Source: Paraglaciecola arctica BSs20135 | GTDB lineage: Bacteria > Pseudomonadota > Gammaproteobacteria > Enterobacterales > Alteromonadaceae | Direction of reading: 5' to 3' | Assembly: GCF_000314995.1 (NCBI RefSeq) | Contig: NZ_BAEO01000027.1 | Coordinates: 274,519 to 338,518, forward strand | DNA: 64,000 nucleotides | Shown: piece after piece, positions 8,867-17,347 of the stretch | How positions within the stretch are numbered: position 1 is the first letter of the stretch | Layout: the number at the start of each line of letters is the position of its first letter | The notes under the pieces: generated by a model | Seen by the model: the letters and a program-made list of their open reading frames with translations, nothing else | Told to the model about the DNA's origin: nothing | Databases searched by the model: none | Position numbers and translations under genes: made by a program

Positions 8867-10053
8867 TAGTCTGATCCTGAAATTGTTAAGGGGGATAAAT
8901 CGAAGTCATGCCATTTCAACTCAGACTGGCTGAACTTCACTGTGTTTTCGATAAAAGCCATGCCACGGATGGCTTGTTCGATTCCAGGTACGTCAAAAGC
9001 TTCATTTGAGCATGGAACACCTTTTTCAAATGCCTGTATTTGAATGGCAAAGTTTTGGTAAATATTCGCGAAAGCCTCTAAATAGCCCTCTGGGTGCCCA
9101 GCGGGAGTGCGTGTGGCGGCCTGTGCAGCGGGGCACAAATCCCCAACACCAGTGCGGATAAGTTGCGTTGACTTATTGTTAGTTCTAAGCCATAAACTAT
9201 TGGGTTCCATTTGTGACCAATCAAGACTGCCCTCTTCTCCGTATACTCGTAAACGTAGGTTGTTTTCTTCACCTACTGATATCTGGCTAGACATCAGCAC
9301 TCCACGAGCGCCGTTGTCAAAACGCAATAAAACGGTACCGTCGTCGTCGAGTTGCCGGCCTTCAACCACAGCATTTAGATCTGCACACATGGCTGAAATG
9401 TTGGCATCTAGGACATATTCAGCCAAATTGGCAGCATGTACCCCGATATCACCCATGCAGCAGCTAACACCTGCTCTTTTAGGATCAACACGCCACTGTG
9501 CTTGTTTACTACCTTCATCTTCTTTGTTAGCCAGCCAGCCCTGGCTGTATTCCACTACCACCTTAGTGATTTTTCCTAAAACCCCTGTTGCAACTAGGTG
9601 TTTGGCTTGTTTAACCAAAGGGTAGCCGTTGTACGTATGGGTGAGGCCATATAGTTGCTTGGATGTCTTTAATACATCAGCTAAATCCAAGGCTTCTTGT
9701 AGCGTGAAAGTGGCAGGTTTATCACTTAGTACATGAAACCCTGCTTCTAGCGCCGCTTTGGCAATAGGAAAATGCAAATGATTAGGCGTAACTATAGAGA
9801 CAAACTGCATTCTTTGCTGCTCTGGTAACTTCGCTTCTTCGGTAAACATTTGTGCATAATTGGCATAACAGCGTTCAGCAGGCAAATATAAGCTTTGCCC
9901 AGAGGATATACTTTTCGCTGGATCTGAACTGAAAGCGCCGCATACTAATTCAATATTGCCATCTAGGTTGGCTGCCATACGATGCACTGCACCAATAAAA
10001 GCGTCTTGACCGCCACCGACCATTCCCATTCTTACTTTTCTAGGCTGTTGCAT
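8866..10053 (-). CDS. Gfo/Idh/MocA-family NAD(P)-dependent oxidoreductase
   Basis: 395 residues and first gene of the five-gene operon. The Rossmann motif GMVGGGQDAFIGAVHR is at the N-terminus. It is followed by VTPNHLHFPIAKAALEAG and SDKPATFTLQEA, where the usual EKP is DKP with the catalytic Lys kept. CCMGDIGVHAANLAEYVL supplies the family's C-terminal-domain Asp and His. It oxidises or reduces a sugar or keto-sugar with a nicotinamide cofactor. Together with the adjacent TIM-barrel gene it makes a common sugar-catabolic pair. It is cytoplasmic. Transcription probably begins in the 280-bp gap up to the cyclase gene. Confidence 0.8.
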   Translation of the reverse strand: MQQPRKVRMGMVGGGQDAFIGAVHRMAANLDGNIELVCGAFSSDPAKSISSGQSLYLPAERCYANYAQMFTEEAKLPEQQRMQFVSIVTPNHLHFPIAKAALEAGFHVLSDKPATFTLQEALDLADVLKTSKQLYGLTHTYNGYPLVKQAKHLVATGVLGKITKVVVEYSQGWLANKEDEGSKQAQWRVDPKRAGVSCCMGDIGVHAANLAEYVLDANISAMCADLNAVVEGRQLDDDGTVLLRFDNGARGVLMSSQISVGEENNLRLRVYGEEGSLDWSQMEPNSLWLRTNNKSTQLIRTGVGDLCPAAQAATRTPAGHPEGYLEAFANIYQNFAIQIQAFEKGVPCSNEAFDVPGIEQAIRGMAFIENTVKFSQSELKWHDFDLSPLTISGSD

Positions 10054-10336
10054 AGTGTTACCTAATATTCACTGAGTGGATCAGCCGAATAATCACAAGT
10101 TAAATTTATGTTAATTATGCTAGCTCATTGTAGCTATTCAAGCCTAATATAAATTCGGCAATTAAATGCAATAAATTCAGCGTGCTATGCTCTAGTGATT
10201 TTTATCGGAGAGAGCATTGCGCATTAGATTTGAAAATGATGAGCGGCTTATTGGTGAGTCATTAGCCATTGTTGTTTAAGTTTATTAGAGGCGTTTAAGC
10301 AATGTAATTCATGTTAGTCAGACAGATAAATAAGGA
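10054..10336. other. Intergenic region upstream of the sugar operon
   Basis: It holds the likely promoter of the minus-strand operon, but no clear -35/-10 pair stands out. On the plus strand a 20-codon frame (about 10217-10279, preceded by GGAGAGAG) reads like a short gene end. It is too small to support as a gene. Confidence 0.3.
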
Positions 10337-11932
10337 CTAATTTATAGGTGAATAAATTTCGACGTGACCACGTCCCTGTTCTTTTACTTTGTACATAGTG
10401 TTATCTGCATTGACCAATAATTCATGGAGTACTTTGCCATGCTCAGGAGCAATGACTATTCCAATACTTACGCCTACGGTGCAACTCAGATCGGGTTGAA
10501 TTTGAATAGGCTGTTGTATTTGTACTAACAATGCTTCGGCTTGTTTTTTAATAGCTTGGTTGTCTGCATCATGCATATGAAAAGCGATAACAAATTCATC
10601 GCCTCCCCAGCGAATACACACGTCAACATCAAGGCTAAACATTGTGGTAATTCGTTTGGATATTTGCTGGAGTACTTTGTCGCCAGCTTCATGACCATAG
10701 GTATCGTTGATAGGCTTAAATTTGTCTAAATCAATCATCATCAATACAAAAGGTTGTTGATTTTTAATACTAAAAAATAACATCTTGTTTAGTTTTTTCT
10801 CACCAGATCGCCTATTTAATAAATGGGTTAGTAGGTCGTGATCTGCTTCAAAACGAGTCTGCAGCTCTCGTTCGGCTCTTTCGGTTACATCGTATAAGAT
10901 GACTTCGATAATGGAGCTTGGAATGTCTGGCTGTTGCCGTTGATCTGTGACTTTGGCAAACAAACAATGCATCCATTTTTGTTTATCACCCACCTGACAT
11001 TCAATATCCAAGGCAACTTGTGCTATTTCGGGTTTGTTGCGTATCTCACGTAACAATTGTTGTAACTTATCAGGATTTGTCATCAGTGTGGGGAAATGTA
11101 GAGAACTAAGGTCATCGCTACCTTGTGCCGTAAAGTAGGCAGCAAATGCTGGGTTAAAAGTACTGATGTTATCTTTATCATCTACCAAACAAATTCCTGC
11201 ACTTGCTTGTTCAAATATTAGTCTGAATTTACTTTCAAGAATTTGCGTTTTTACCCTAAGGTTTCTTTCCATATTGAACGAATGGTGTAACTCATGCATC
11301 AATGCATTGATCCCTATGACAAGTTTGCCAATTTCATCCTTACCTTGGTAGGGCAACATGCGCATAGTGGTTGGGCTGCGTGGATCGATCTGGTCGACGT
11401 TGTCGATTAGTTTCTGAATGGGTTTAGTAAGCCAGCGGTGAACTAGCACTGATACAAAAAAAGCCAAGGTTAACGAAAGAGATAACAAACTAAATATTTC
11501 TATTTTAGTAGCATTTTTTGTTTGTTGTTGGATAAATTTTTCGTCTAAATAAATTTCTAAAACACCCACTTGTTCAATCGCAATAAAAGGATGGTTTAAG
11601 GTACTGGAAATCCGATCTGAGTTGCCAGTGAATTCGCCTGATATTACTTCTAAGCCTTTGTCATTACTAAGCTTGGCGCCTTTTATTGACGGGTTGATGG
11701 CTAGGCCGTTAACAATTTCTTGGGCGAGTTCCGGATCATTTACATATGCCGCAATCACGGCTGTTTTTTCTACTGTTTTTGACAATTGTTTTGCAAGCAA
11801 ATAACTACTTTGTTGCCGAGTTTCCAAACCTAAATAGTAGGATAGTGCTGAAGCGAAGAACGATACAACTACTGCCACTAATGCGATGGCCAGCGCTACT
11901 CTGATATAAAGTTTTGGACTGATATAAATCAA
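10337..11932 (-). CDS. Membrane diguanylate cyclase (HAMP-PAS-GGDEF)
   Basis: 531 residues. Helix at about 10-32, a periplasmic sensor stretch of about 110 residues, a second helix near 147-167, then a HAMP linker (HRWLTKPIQKLIDNVDQI). A PAS-like segment follows from about 240 to 355 (FRLIFEQASAGICLVDDK). The GGDEF domain starts near 365 (DHDLLTHLLNRRSGEKKL) with the active-site motif RWGGDEFV intact, so it should make c-di-GMP from GTP. The product-inhibition I-site (RxxD five residues before GGDEF) is absent; the position reads LDVD. There is no EAL domain. The gene stands alone between the sugar operon and the decayed region behind glmS. Confidence 0.88.
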   Translation of the reverse strand: MIYISPKLYIRVALAIALVAVVVSFFASALSYYLGLETRQQSSYLLAKQLSKTVEKTAVIAAYVNDPELAQEIVNGLAINPSIKGAKLSNDKGLEVISGEFTGNSDRISSTLNHPFIAIEQVGVLEIYLDEKFIQQQTKNATKIEIFSLLSLSLTLAFFVSVLVHRWLTKPIQKLIDNVDQIDPRSPTTMRMLPYQGKDEIGKLVIGINALMHELHHSFNMERNLRVKTQILESKFRLIFEQASAGICLVDDKDNISTFNPAFAAYFTAQGSDDLSSLHFPTLMTNPDKLQQLLREIRNKPEIAQVALDIECQVGDKQKWMHCLFAKVTDQRQQPDIPSSIIEVILYDVTERAERELQTRFEADHDLLTHLLNRRSGEKKLNKMLFFSIKNQQPFVLMMIDLDKFKPINDTYGHEAGDKVLQQISKRITTMFSLDVDVCIRWGGDEFVIAFHMHDADNQAIKKQAEALLVQIQQPIQIQPDLSCTVGVSIGIVIAPEHGKVLHELLVNADNTMYKVKEQGRGHVEIYSPIN

Positions 11933-12086
11933 ATATAAACACCAATTTCATTTAAATAGTTACTGTTGTAACAGGAATATAGGCCACTTTCGAACTAGAT
12001 CCTGCTATTTGTGACCAATCAAACTTAAAGCACCTTTTATGAACTAAAGTTACAGACTTTCATGCTTTGTTGCTGACGTCACTATA

Positions 12087-12309
12087 TTCTCAAAAAATGC
12101 TGCAATAAGGAAATATTTCGAAACGGCTGGAGCTGTGAACATTCAAGTGAGTAATAACCTAACAGCACCTGGTGCTTGTATCCACGAAATGGGAACTACA
12201 CGTATGGTCATGACTCAAAAACAGTGAGCTGAATAAATGGAACCAAGTCCATGACGTGCTCAATGTATTTGTTACAGTTGGTGTTTGTATGACTAGTTCA
12301 GGTACACAA
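12087..12309 (+). pseudogene. C-terminal fragment of a GMC oxidoreductase
   Basis: In one frame this reads AAIRKYFETAGAVN and APGACIHEMGTTRM. After frameshifts around 12203-12228 it reads LNKWNQVHDVLNVFV and CMTSSGTQ. Those are the conserved C-terminal blocks of GMC dehydrogenases, including the catalytic-His motif HEMGTTRM, as in the intact gene at 4085-5818. The expected VTDGA has become VTVGV. The fragment stops abruptly at about 12309, exactly where the Fic remnant ends on the other strand. It may be a leftover of a second, related sugar-oxidation locus. Confidence 0.75.
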
Positions 12310-12591
12310 AGGCCGCTGTTTTAAACGTATAAAGCCATCATACAAAGCAGTCCGATAACGCAAAGCTTCTTTGGTGGCAGGATCTGCCTGGCTATCTTCT
12401 TGCGCATGTTGAAACAACTTATCTGAGGTGGTGATAATGTTCTCAATTTCAGAGCTGTCTTTTGCTTCTAGCAAGGGCAATAAATTAATCAGTAAAGCTT
12501 GATAGGGTAATAATGTCTCTGCCTGTTTAAGTTCGGTTAAGGCTGCCCGGGCCGGAATACAAGCTTTAAGCACAGCAATAAAATCCACCAC
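12298..12591 (-). pseudogene. N-terminal fragment of a Fic-family protein
   Basis: The frame, open from about 12612 and tracked here from a GTG at 12591, reads [40 protein letters not shown] and [19 protein letters not shown]. It ends with [19 protein letters not shown] and RPLCT. This is the Fic N-terminal domain. SSEIEN matches the inhibitory helix motif (S/T)xxxE(G/N) that controls Fic AMP-transferases. The catalytic core with HPFxxGNG is missing altogether, so it cannot be active. The 3' end collides with the GMC fragment across 12 shared bases, the mark of an illegitimate deletion junction. Confidence 0.75.
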
Positions 12592-12669
12592 CTTTGCTGC
12601 GGGTGGCAGTGGTGGAGTTGATTAAATGGAATATCGGCTTGCCATTTTATGTTTGTTTTATCTTGTTTT

Positions 12670-12794
12670 GTCGATATGAAGTGAGTAAATGTCGATGAGA
12701 TCGACAGGTAAGTTCTTATGTCGATAGAAGTTAATTAATTCGATACGTTTGATTCAATGTCGATGCCGTCGATATGAAGGCATGTTGTGTCGAT
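12670..12794. repeat. Cluster of GTCGAT hexamers
   Basis: GTCGAT occurs at 12670, 12691, 12720, 12759, 12768 and 12789, with one inverted copy (ATCGAC) at 12700: seven in 125 bases. Two copies extend to GTCGATATGAAG. Spacing is irregular (21, 29, 39, 9, 21), so this is not a simple tandem repeat. It lies just upstream of the Fic remnant's 5' end and could be an old operator array. Confidence 0.45.
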
Positions 12795-12933
12795 AAAGTT
12801 CGGTTTTATAAACACAAGCTAATAAACCTGCATAGATCATCCCAATTTCTATACATGATTAAGCACTTATGTATGTTTAATGTGTTTTTTTAACCGTAAT
12901 AGCCAAGAAAACCTCTACAAGATCACTAGAGCA

Positions 12934-13095
12934 TTACACCCCACAATGAACGGCAACTTCTTGAGAAAAGGCTCCACTGAGCTGGCGTAGTTTGATTAAA
13001 CTGCTGGTAGGATCGGCAGCGAAAGCTTGCTCAGCATTCTAAGACAATTGAAAAAATAACGGGTCATGTTCATCAAGGTAAGGAAAATTCGATGT
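12934..13095 (-). pseudogene. N-terminal fragment of a type I restriction R subunit (HsdR-like)
   Basis: On the minus strand the frame reads SNFPYLDEHDPLFFQLS, one TAG, NAEQAFAADPTSSLIKLRQL then SGAFSQEVAVHCGV and a stop. This matches the conserved start of HsdR-type DEAD-box proteins: the 'EHDPLFFQL' and 'NAEQ-F--DP---LIKLRQ' blocks of the N-terminal domain. Only about 53 residues of a protein near 1000 residues long remain, with an internal stop, so it is dead. With the Fic fragment next to it, it suggests this zone once carried defence genes. Confidence 0.65.
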
Positions 13096-13630
13096 TCTTC
13101 GTCAAAATAAAATACTCTCCGTGTCCTTGAATCAACTTAGATTATTTTGTATTGCTGCACTGTAATGATGAAAAAGTAGCGTTAAATCTTCACCATCTTT
13201 GCCATCGTATCAGTGACTAAGTAAAAATGCATATTTTTAAGTCATTGATTTGTATGGGTAAATGTGACTGCGGTTAGACCGTCGTCACTTTCCAACATTA
13301 TTTGTAAACCACAAGTGTACGAACATATTAAAGCTTGATAAAAACTTGCGGTCTATCTGAGCAAAACAGCTTTAATGTTTGATCTTTTTTTCAAGCATTG
13401 TTTGCTTTGAATTATAATAAAGTCTGATAATTTTAATGAGGAACTGCAATATAGTTGTTAAGAAATCAGATAAAACGCAGCTTAGTTTGACTGACAAAAA
13501 AGAGCCTAATAGCAGACAGTCGAGCGTTAAGCCTGATGGTGAAGTTTGTGCGAATACCCGACAGACATAGCTCGCTGGCCGACATAGTGGTTATAGCATT
13601 TTCAGACGGTGAAGATTTACAAGCTATTAC
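13096..13630. other. Intergenic, decayed sequence
   Basis: Both strands are rich in stops and no protein family can be recognised. It is AT-rich and lies between the restriction-gene remnant and the GIY-YIG element. It probably holds more decayed accessory DNA. Confidence 0.4.
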
Positions 13631-14095
13631 ACGTCATTCCCGCGAAGGCGGGAACCCCTAAATAGTCTCAGTAAGCTCAATCGATTCTCACCCAACCAAG
13701 TCAAAATATAAGTCTTCCCAGCTAGGATTTAACTCATTGATGAGTCGGTTTTTCCATTCTCTGTTCCATTTCTTGAGCCTTTTCTCTCGAAGTATTGCGC
13801 TATCCATATCTTCAAGTTGCTCAAAATAGACTAGTTTGGTCAAGTTGTATTTGAAGCTAAAGCCCTTCAATTGTTTGTTTTTATGTTGATAAATACGCTG
13901 CACTAAATTACTTGTTACACCTATGTATAGCGTACTGTTGTTATCATTTGTGAGAATGTATATGCAGGGCTGTTTCATAGTTGAACTCCTTTTCAATCAT
14001 TTAATAAATATATGCAGAAATTTCCATGTTGAAAAGGACGATTCTTTTAGATTAGCCAGTTGGTTTTGGAGGTTCCCGCCTTCGCGGGAATGACG
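13631..14095. mobile_element. GIY-YIG gene bracketed by 25-bp perfect inverted repeats
   Basis: GTCATTCCCGCGAAGGCGGG within 13632-13656 and its exact reverse complement within 14071-14095 enclose one small gene. The two 25-bp arms are identical. Each arm is itself a hairpin, TTCCCGC-GAAG-GCGGGAA, like REP palindromes. The layout suggests a small mobile cassette or a REP-linked gene rather than chance. Confidence 0.6.
13688..13978 (-). CDS. GIY-YIG nuclease-domain protein, single domain
   Basis: 96 residues from the ATG at 13978, which has AAGGAG 7 bases upstream; the longer frame starting at 13996 lacks a ribosome site. The start reads KQPCIYILTNDNNSTLYIGV: the two-part YIL...YIGV form of the GIY-YIG motif. 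It continues with VQRIYQHKNK, SFKYNLTKLVYFE and the catalytic Glu region AILREKRLKKWNREWK. This is the stand-alone UvrC-N/YhbQ-like group, often found in many copies in marine genomes. Its biological role is poorly known. The flanking inverted repeats suggest it moves or marks a repeat family. Confidence 0.85.
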   Translation of the reverse strand: MKQPCIYILTNDNNSTLYIGVTSNLVQRIYQHKNKQLKGFSFKYNLTKLVYFEQLEDMDSAILREKRLKKWNREWKNRLINELNPSWEDLYFDLVG

Positions 14096-14336
14096 GGGTA
14101 TATAAGGCAAAATGTCACTGTCAGCTTACTCGGTAAACTTGCCGTTGAAGGCGTCATTACTGACAGGCGGTTGATCGCTCAAAGGGGACTAAACCACAAT
14201 AAATCGCTAAGTCCGCAATCTTGGGCACACCGGTCAGTCGCGCTTTTGCAAAAGCATGAATCGCTTTCGTAAAGCTTTACCCCTAATGCCGAACACATTG
14301 TGGTTCAGAAATATCAAACATTATTATAAATTAACA
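14096..14336. other. Intergenic region between the GIY-YIG element and the glmS 3' side
   Basis: No gene is supported; a 70-codon frame from 14060 begins inside the repeat arm and has no ribosome site. A perfect 12-bp palindrome, GTAAAGCTTTAC, sits at 14268-14279. Some stretches on the minus strand look like decayed coding sequence, but the family cannot be named. Confidence 0.35.
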
Positions 14337-14359
14337 AACTTCATTATCGTCTGACAACA
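14337..14359 (-). mobile_element. Possible Tn7-like transposon end at the glmS attachment site
   Basis: Reading away from glmS, the sequence TGTTGTCAGACGATAATGA begins exactly 25 bases after the glmS stop codon, where Tn7 inserts. It shares the pattern TGT-G-C-GAC-ATAA with the canonical Tn7 end. A related stretch (ATAATAATGTTTG) follows about 22 bases further in, like a second TnsB site. The expected 5-bp duplication would be GACCT. No second end and no tns genes were found, so this is at best a scar. Confidence 0.4.
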
Positions 14360-14384
14360 AGGTCAAAAATCACATTCTAACCAG

Positions 14385-16217
14385 CTATTCCACAGTAACA
14401 GATTTTGCCAAATTCCTAGGCTGATCTACGTCTGTACCTTTTATTACCGCAACATAATATGACAATAATTGTAAGGGCAGGGTATAGACTATTGGAGCCA
14501 CTGCCGCGTCACAATGAGGGACATTAATTACGCGCATTGTCTCGTCACTTTTGAAGTTGGCTTGTTTGTCAGCGAAGACATACATAATGCCACCGCGAGC
14601 GCGGACTTCTTCAACGTTTGATTTTAGTTTTTCTAATAGTTCATTATTAGGTGCGACCACTATGACTGGCATTTCGTCGTCAATGAGTGCTAGTGGACCG
14701 TGTTTAAGTTCACCTGATGCGTAAGCTTCGGCATGTATGTAAGATATTTCTTTGAGTTTCAGGGCTCCTTCCATGGCGATAGGGTATTGATCGCCTCGAC
14801 CTAAAAACAAGCTGTGTTGTTTATCCGCAAATTCTTTAGCCAGTTCTTTGATGCCCGCGGTTAACGTTAGTGTTTCTTCTAACTTAGCAGGTAAGCTATG
14901 TAGTGCTTTAACAATGTCATCATGGTCTGTTTGAGACATGTTGTTGTATTGGCCAAGTGCCAAGGTCAACATTAAAAATCCAGTAAGCTGGGTAGTGAAC
15001 GCTTTAGTAGAAGCTACGCCAATTTCTGCACCAGCAAGTGTCATAAAGGCTAAGTCAGATTCTCTTACTAGTGATGATCCTGGTACGTTACAGATAGTTA
15101 AACTTGCTGAATAACCGAGTTGTTTAGCCAATCTAAGTGCGGCTAGTGTGTCTGCAGTTTCACCTGATTGTGAGATGGTGACTATCAGGCTATTGGGATG
15201 CACAAAGGATTTTCGGTAGCGAAATTCTGAGGCAATTTCGACATTACAGGATACGTTAGCATATTGCTCTAACCAATAACGCGCTGTCATACCCGAATGG
15301 TAGCTAGTACCACATGCGATAATTTGTACGTGTTTAATACCAGCTAATATTTTGTCAGCACCTTGGCCAAATATATTTGGACTGATGCCAGTAGCACTTA
15401 AACGGCCTTGTAAGGTGTTACGGATAACATTGGGTTGTTCGTGAATTTCTTTTAACATGTAATGGCGATAACCGCCTTTATCACCTGCATCGTGTTCTAC
15501 GTCTGACTCAACAACTTCTCGCTCTACTACTTCGCCAGTTTGGTCATACACTTTAATGCTAGTACGGGAAATTTCGGCAACATCTCCTTCTTCTAAAAAC
15601 ATAAAACGACGGGTTACAGGTAACAATGCCATTTGGTCTGAGGCGATAAAGTTTTCACCTATGCCTAAACCAATCACTAGTGGACTTCCAGAGCGGGCGA
15701 CAATGATGCGCTGTGGATCATTTTTATCCATAATCACTGTGCCGTATGCACCGTGAAACTTAGTTACTGAAATTTGTACCGCTTTAAGTAAATCGCCGCA
15801 TTTATCTAGTTCTAAGTGAACCTGATGAGCAATGGTTTCGGTGTCGGTGTCTGAGCTAAAACCATAACCGGCTTGGGTGAGTTCTTGGCGTAAGGTCTGG
15901 TAGTTTTCGATAATACCGTTGTGAACAACGGCAATTCGTTCAGATGAAAAGTGAGGGTGGGCGTTGGCTTCTGTCACGCCACCATGGGTCGCCCAGCGTG
16001 TATGAGCTATACCGGTTGAACCTATAACAGGGTGTTGTTTTAACGCCTCAGCTAATTCTTTGACTTTACCTATTCGTCTGGTGCGTGTGAGATTTCCTTG
16101 GTTATCCAAGAGGGCAACACCGGCTGAGTCGTATCCACGATACTCTAAGCGTCGTAAGCCTTCTAATAATATTTCAACTACGTTACGTTCGGCAATTGCC
16201 CCTACAATCCCACACAT
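14385..16217 (-). CDS. glmS: Glutamine-fructose-6-phosphate aminotransferase (isomerising)
   Basis: 610 residues, close to the 609 of E. coli GlmS. The start is the ATG at 16217, because the protein must begin MCGIVG with Cys1 as the glutaminase nucleophile; upstream in-frame Met codons are excluded. GGAG for this start lies inside the last codons of the regulator gene. The N-terminal glutamine amidotransferase ([17 protein letters not shown]) is followed by two SIS sugar-binding domains ([24 protein letters not shown]) and the invariant tail [11 protein letters not shown]. It makes glucosamine-6-phosphate, the first step to UDP-GlcNAc. Its 3' end is the usual attTn7 target. Confidence 0.97.
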   Translation of the reverse strand: MCGIVGAIAERNVVEILLEGLRRLEYRGYDSAGVALLDNQGNLTRTRRIGKVKELAEALKQHPVIGSTGIAHTRWATHGGVTEANAHPHFSSERIAVVHNGIIENYQTLRQELTQAGYGFSSDTDTETIAHQVHLELDKCGDLLKAVQISVTKFHGAYGTVIMDKNDPQRIIVARSGSPLVIGLGIGENFIASDQMALLPVTRRFMFLEEGDVAEISRTSIKVYDQTGEVVEREVVESDVEHDAGDKGGYRHYMLKEIHEQPNVIRNTLQGRLSATGISPNIFGQGADKILAGIKHVQIIACGTSYHSGMTARYWLEQYANVSCNVEIASEFRYRKSFVHPNSLIVTISQSGETADTLAALRLAKQLGYSASLTICNVPGSSLVRESDLAFMTLAGAEIGVASTKAFTTQLTGFLMLTLALGQYNNMSQTDHDDIVKALHSLPAKLEETLTLTAGIKELAKEFADKQHSLFLGRGDQYPIAMEGALKLKEISYIHAEAYASGELKHGPLALIDDEMPVIVVAPNNELLEKLKSNVEEVRARGGIMYVFADKQANFKSDETMRVINVPHCDAAVAPIVYTLPLQLLSYYVAVIKGTDVDQPRNLAKSVTVE

Positions 16218-16218
16218 A

Positions 16219-16998
16219 TTAAGCTCCAATCTCTGTTGTGTTGGCGCAGATAACCTCTACACCATGTTGTTCAATTTGTTGTTTTATATCTTCAGGTATA
16301 TGTTCGTCGGTTACTAGAACTGAAATTGCACTCCATGGCAACTCTACATTGGGTATTTTTCGTTGTAATTTTTCAGATTCAGCCATGACCACTATCTGAT
16401 TTGATACCTTTGCCATTGCTTGGCTTAATTGGGTCAACTCGTTAAAAGTGGTGGTGCCTTTTTGAGGATCTAAGCCTGCTGCACCTATAAATGCCTGATC
16501 AAAGTTATATTCTTGGAGTACTAATTCAGCCATTTTGCCTTGAAATGAATGGGATTGAGGATCCCACGTACCCCCGGTCATTAATACTTTGGGTTCATTT
16601 TCTCGCTCTAATAAATAATTGGCGACCTGAAGTGAGTTGGTCATTACCAACAAACCTGTTTTGTGTTTTAGTTCAGGTAATAATGCAGCTGTGGTGCTGC
16701 CACTGTCTATGATTATGCGATTGTGATCTTTAATTAAAGACGCTGCGGCCGCGGCTATTGCTTTTTTTCGTGGTGATACTTTTTCATCACTAAGCTCAGA
16801 CGAGCTTGCTGGAAGCAAAATAGCCCCACCGAATTTTCTGAGAAGCAAACCATTGCTTTCAAGTTCGACAAAATCTTTACGAATTGTCACTTCTGAAGTG
16901 GAGAATAGTTTAGCTAACTCATCAACTGCTACCTCGCCGCTGCGATTGAGTAGTTCGACTATTGCGCGCCTTCTTTGTTGAGTATTTCGTTTTTGCAT
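16219..16998 (-). CDS. DeoR-family transcriptional regulator of glmS
   Basis: 259 residues. N-terminal winged helix typical of DeoR ([37 protein letters not shown]). A DeoRC sugar-phosphate sensor domain follows ([50 protein letters not shown]). The stop codon is one base from the glmS start, so the two genes are one operon. The likely effector is an amino-sugar phosphate made by GlmS, inferred from context. A perfect 39-bp palindrome immediately upstream of its start codon is the obvious autoregulatory operator. Confidence 0.88.
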   Translation of the reverse strand: MQKRNTQQRRRAIVELLNRSGEVAVDELAKLFSTSEVTIRKDFVELESNGLLLRKFGGAILLPASSSELSDEKVSPRKKAIAAAAASLIKDHNRIIIDSGSTTAALLPELKHKTGLLVMTNSLQVANYLLERENEPKVLMTGGTWDPQSHSFQGKMAELVLQEYNFDQAFIGAAGLDPQKGTTTFNELTQLSQAMAKVSNQIVVMAESEKLQRKIPNVELPWSAISVLVTDEHIPEDIKQQIEQHGVEVICANTTEIGA

Positions 16999-17037
16999 AA
17001 TTTAGAATAAGTTTCGATTTGAAACTTATTCTAAATT
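16999..17037. promoter_or_regulatory. Perfect 39-bp palindrome before the deoR-glmS operon
   Basis: AATTTAGAATAAGTTTC (16999-17015) and GAAACTTATTCTAAATT (17021-17037) are exact 17-bp inverted arms around a 5-base centre (GATTT). It ends directly at the regulator's start codon. It suits an operator for the DeoR-type repressor, and on RNA it would hide the translation start. No ribosome-binding site is free outside it. Confidence 0.65.
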
Positions 17038-17302
17038 TAATCTTATGAAATGCAAGTTAAATATTTTTAGTGAAACTAATTCGCAATATATAGCCGCCAA
17101 CTAAGAGCCGTGTATTAAAAATTCATAGACTTGAAGCGTATTTTAATCAGTGCTTATAACCTTTCTGGGTATTGGCTAAACGGTTAAGGTATATGCCTTA
17201 AGGGCTTTTTTATTATGCGCACTGGCAAGTATCCCAATGTTGCTTGATAGGATCCTTGGGATATGGCAGCGGAAAAACTTGGTATAAGATGCAATTAAAG
17301 TT
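17038..17302. other. Intergenic region between glmU and the deoR-glmS operon
   Basis: It must contain the promoter of the regulator-glmS operon. On the plus strand TTAAGG-TATATG-CCTTAA followed by a T-run at about 17184-17213 could be a weak hairpin terminator, but no plus-strand gene precedes it. No gene is seen. Confidence 0.35.
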
Positions 17303-17311
17303 ACAAAATAG

Positions 17312-17335
17312 TGCCGCAGTTATTTAGCTACGGCA
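17312..17335 (-). terminator. Probable terminator of glmU
   Basis: TGCCGCAG (17312-17319) pairs with CTACGGCA (17328-17335), an 8-bp stem with one wobble. On the minus strand it is followed by CTATTTTG. It lies 13 bases past the glmU stop codon. Confidence 0.55.
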
Positions 17336-17347
17336 TTTTATTAATAA

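Noticed and set aside
9107..9625. 172-codon plus-strand frame within the Gfo/Idh/MocA gene
   Set aside because: It is a shadow of a well-supported gene on the other strand, with no family motif and no ribosome site.
12070..12090. TGTTGCTGACGTCA as the second Tn7-like end
   Set aside because: The match needs a one-base gap, the expected AGGTC duplication is not in front of it, and no repeat of the inner motif follows.
14060..14272. 70-codon frame beginning at the GIY-YIG right repeat
   Set aside because: It starts in a palindromic repeat, lacks a ribosome site and shows no protein motif.
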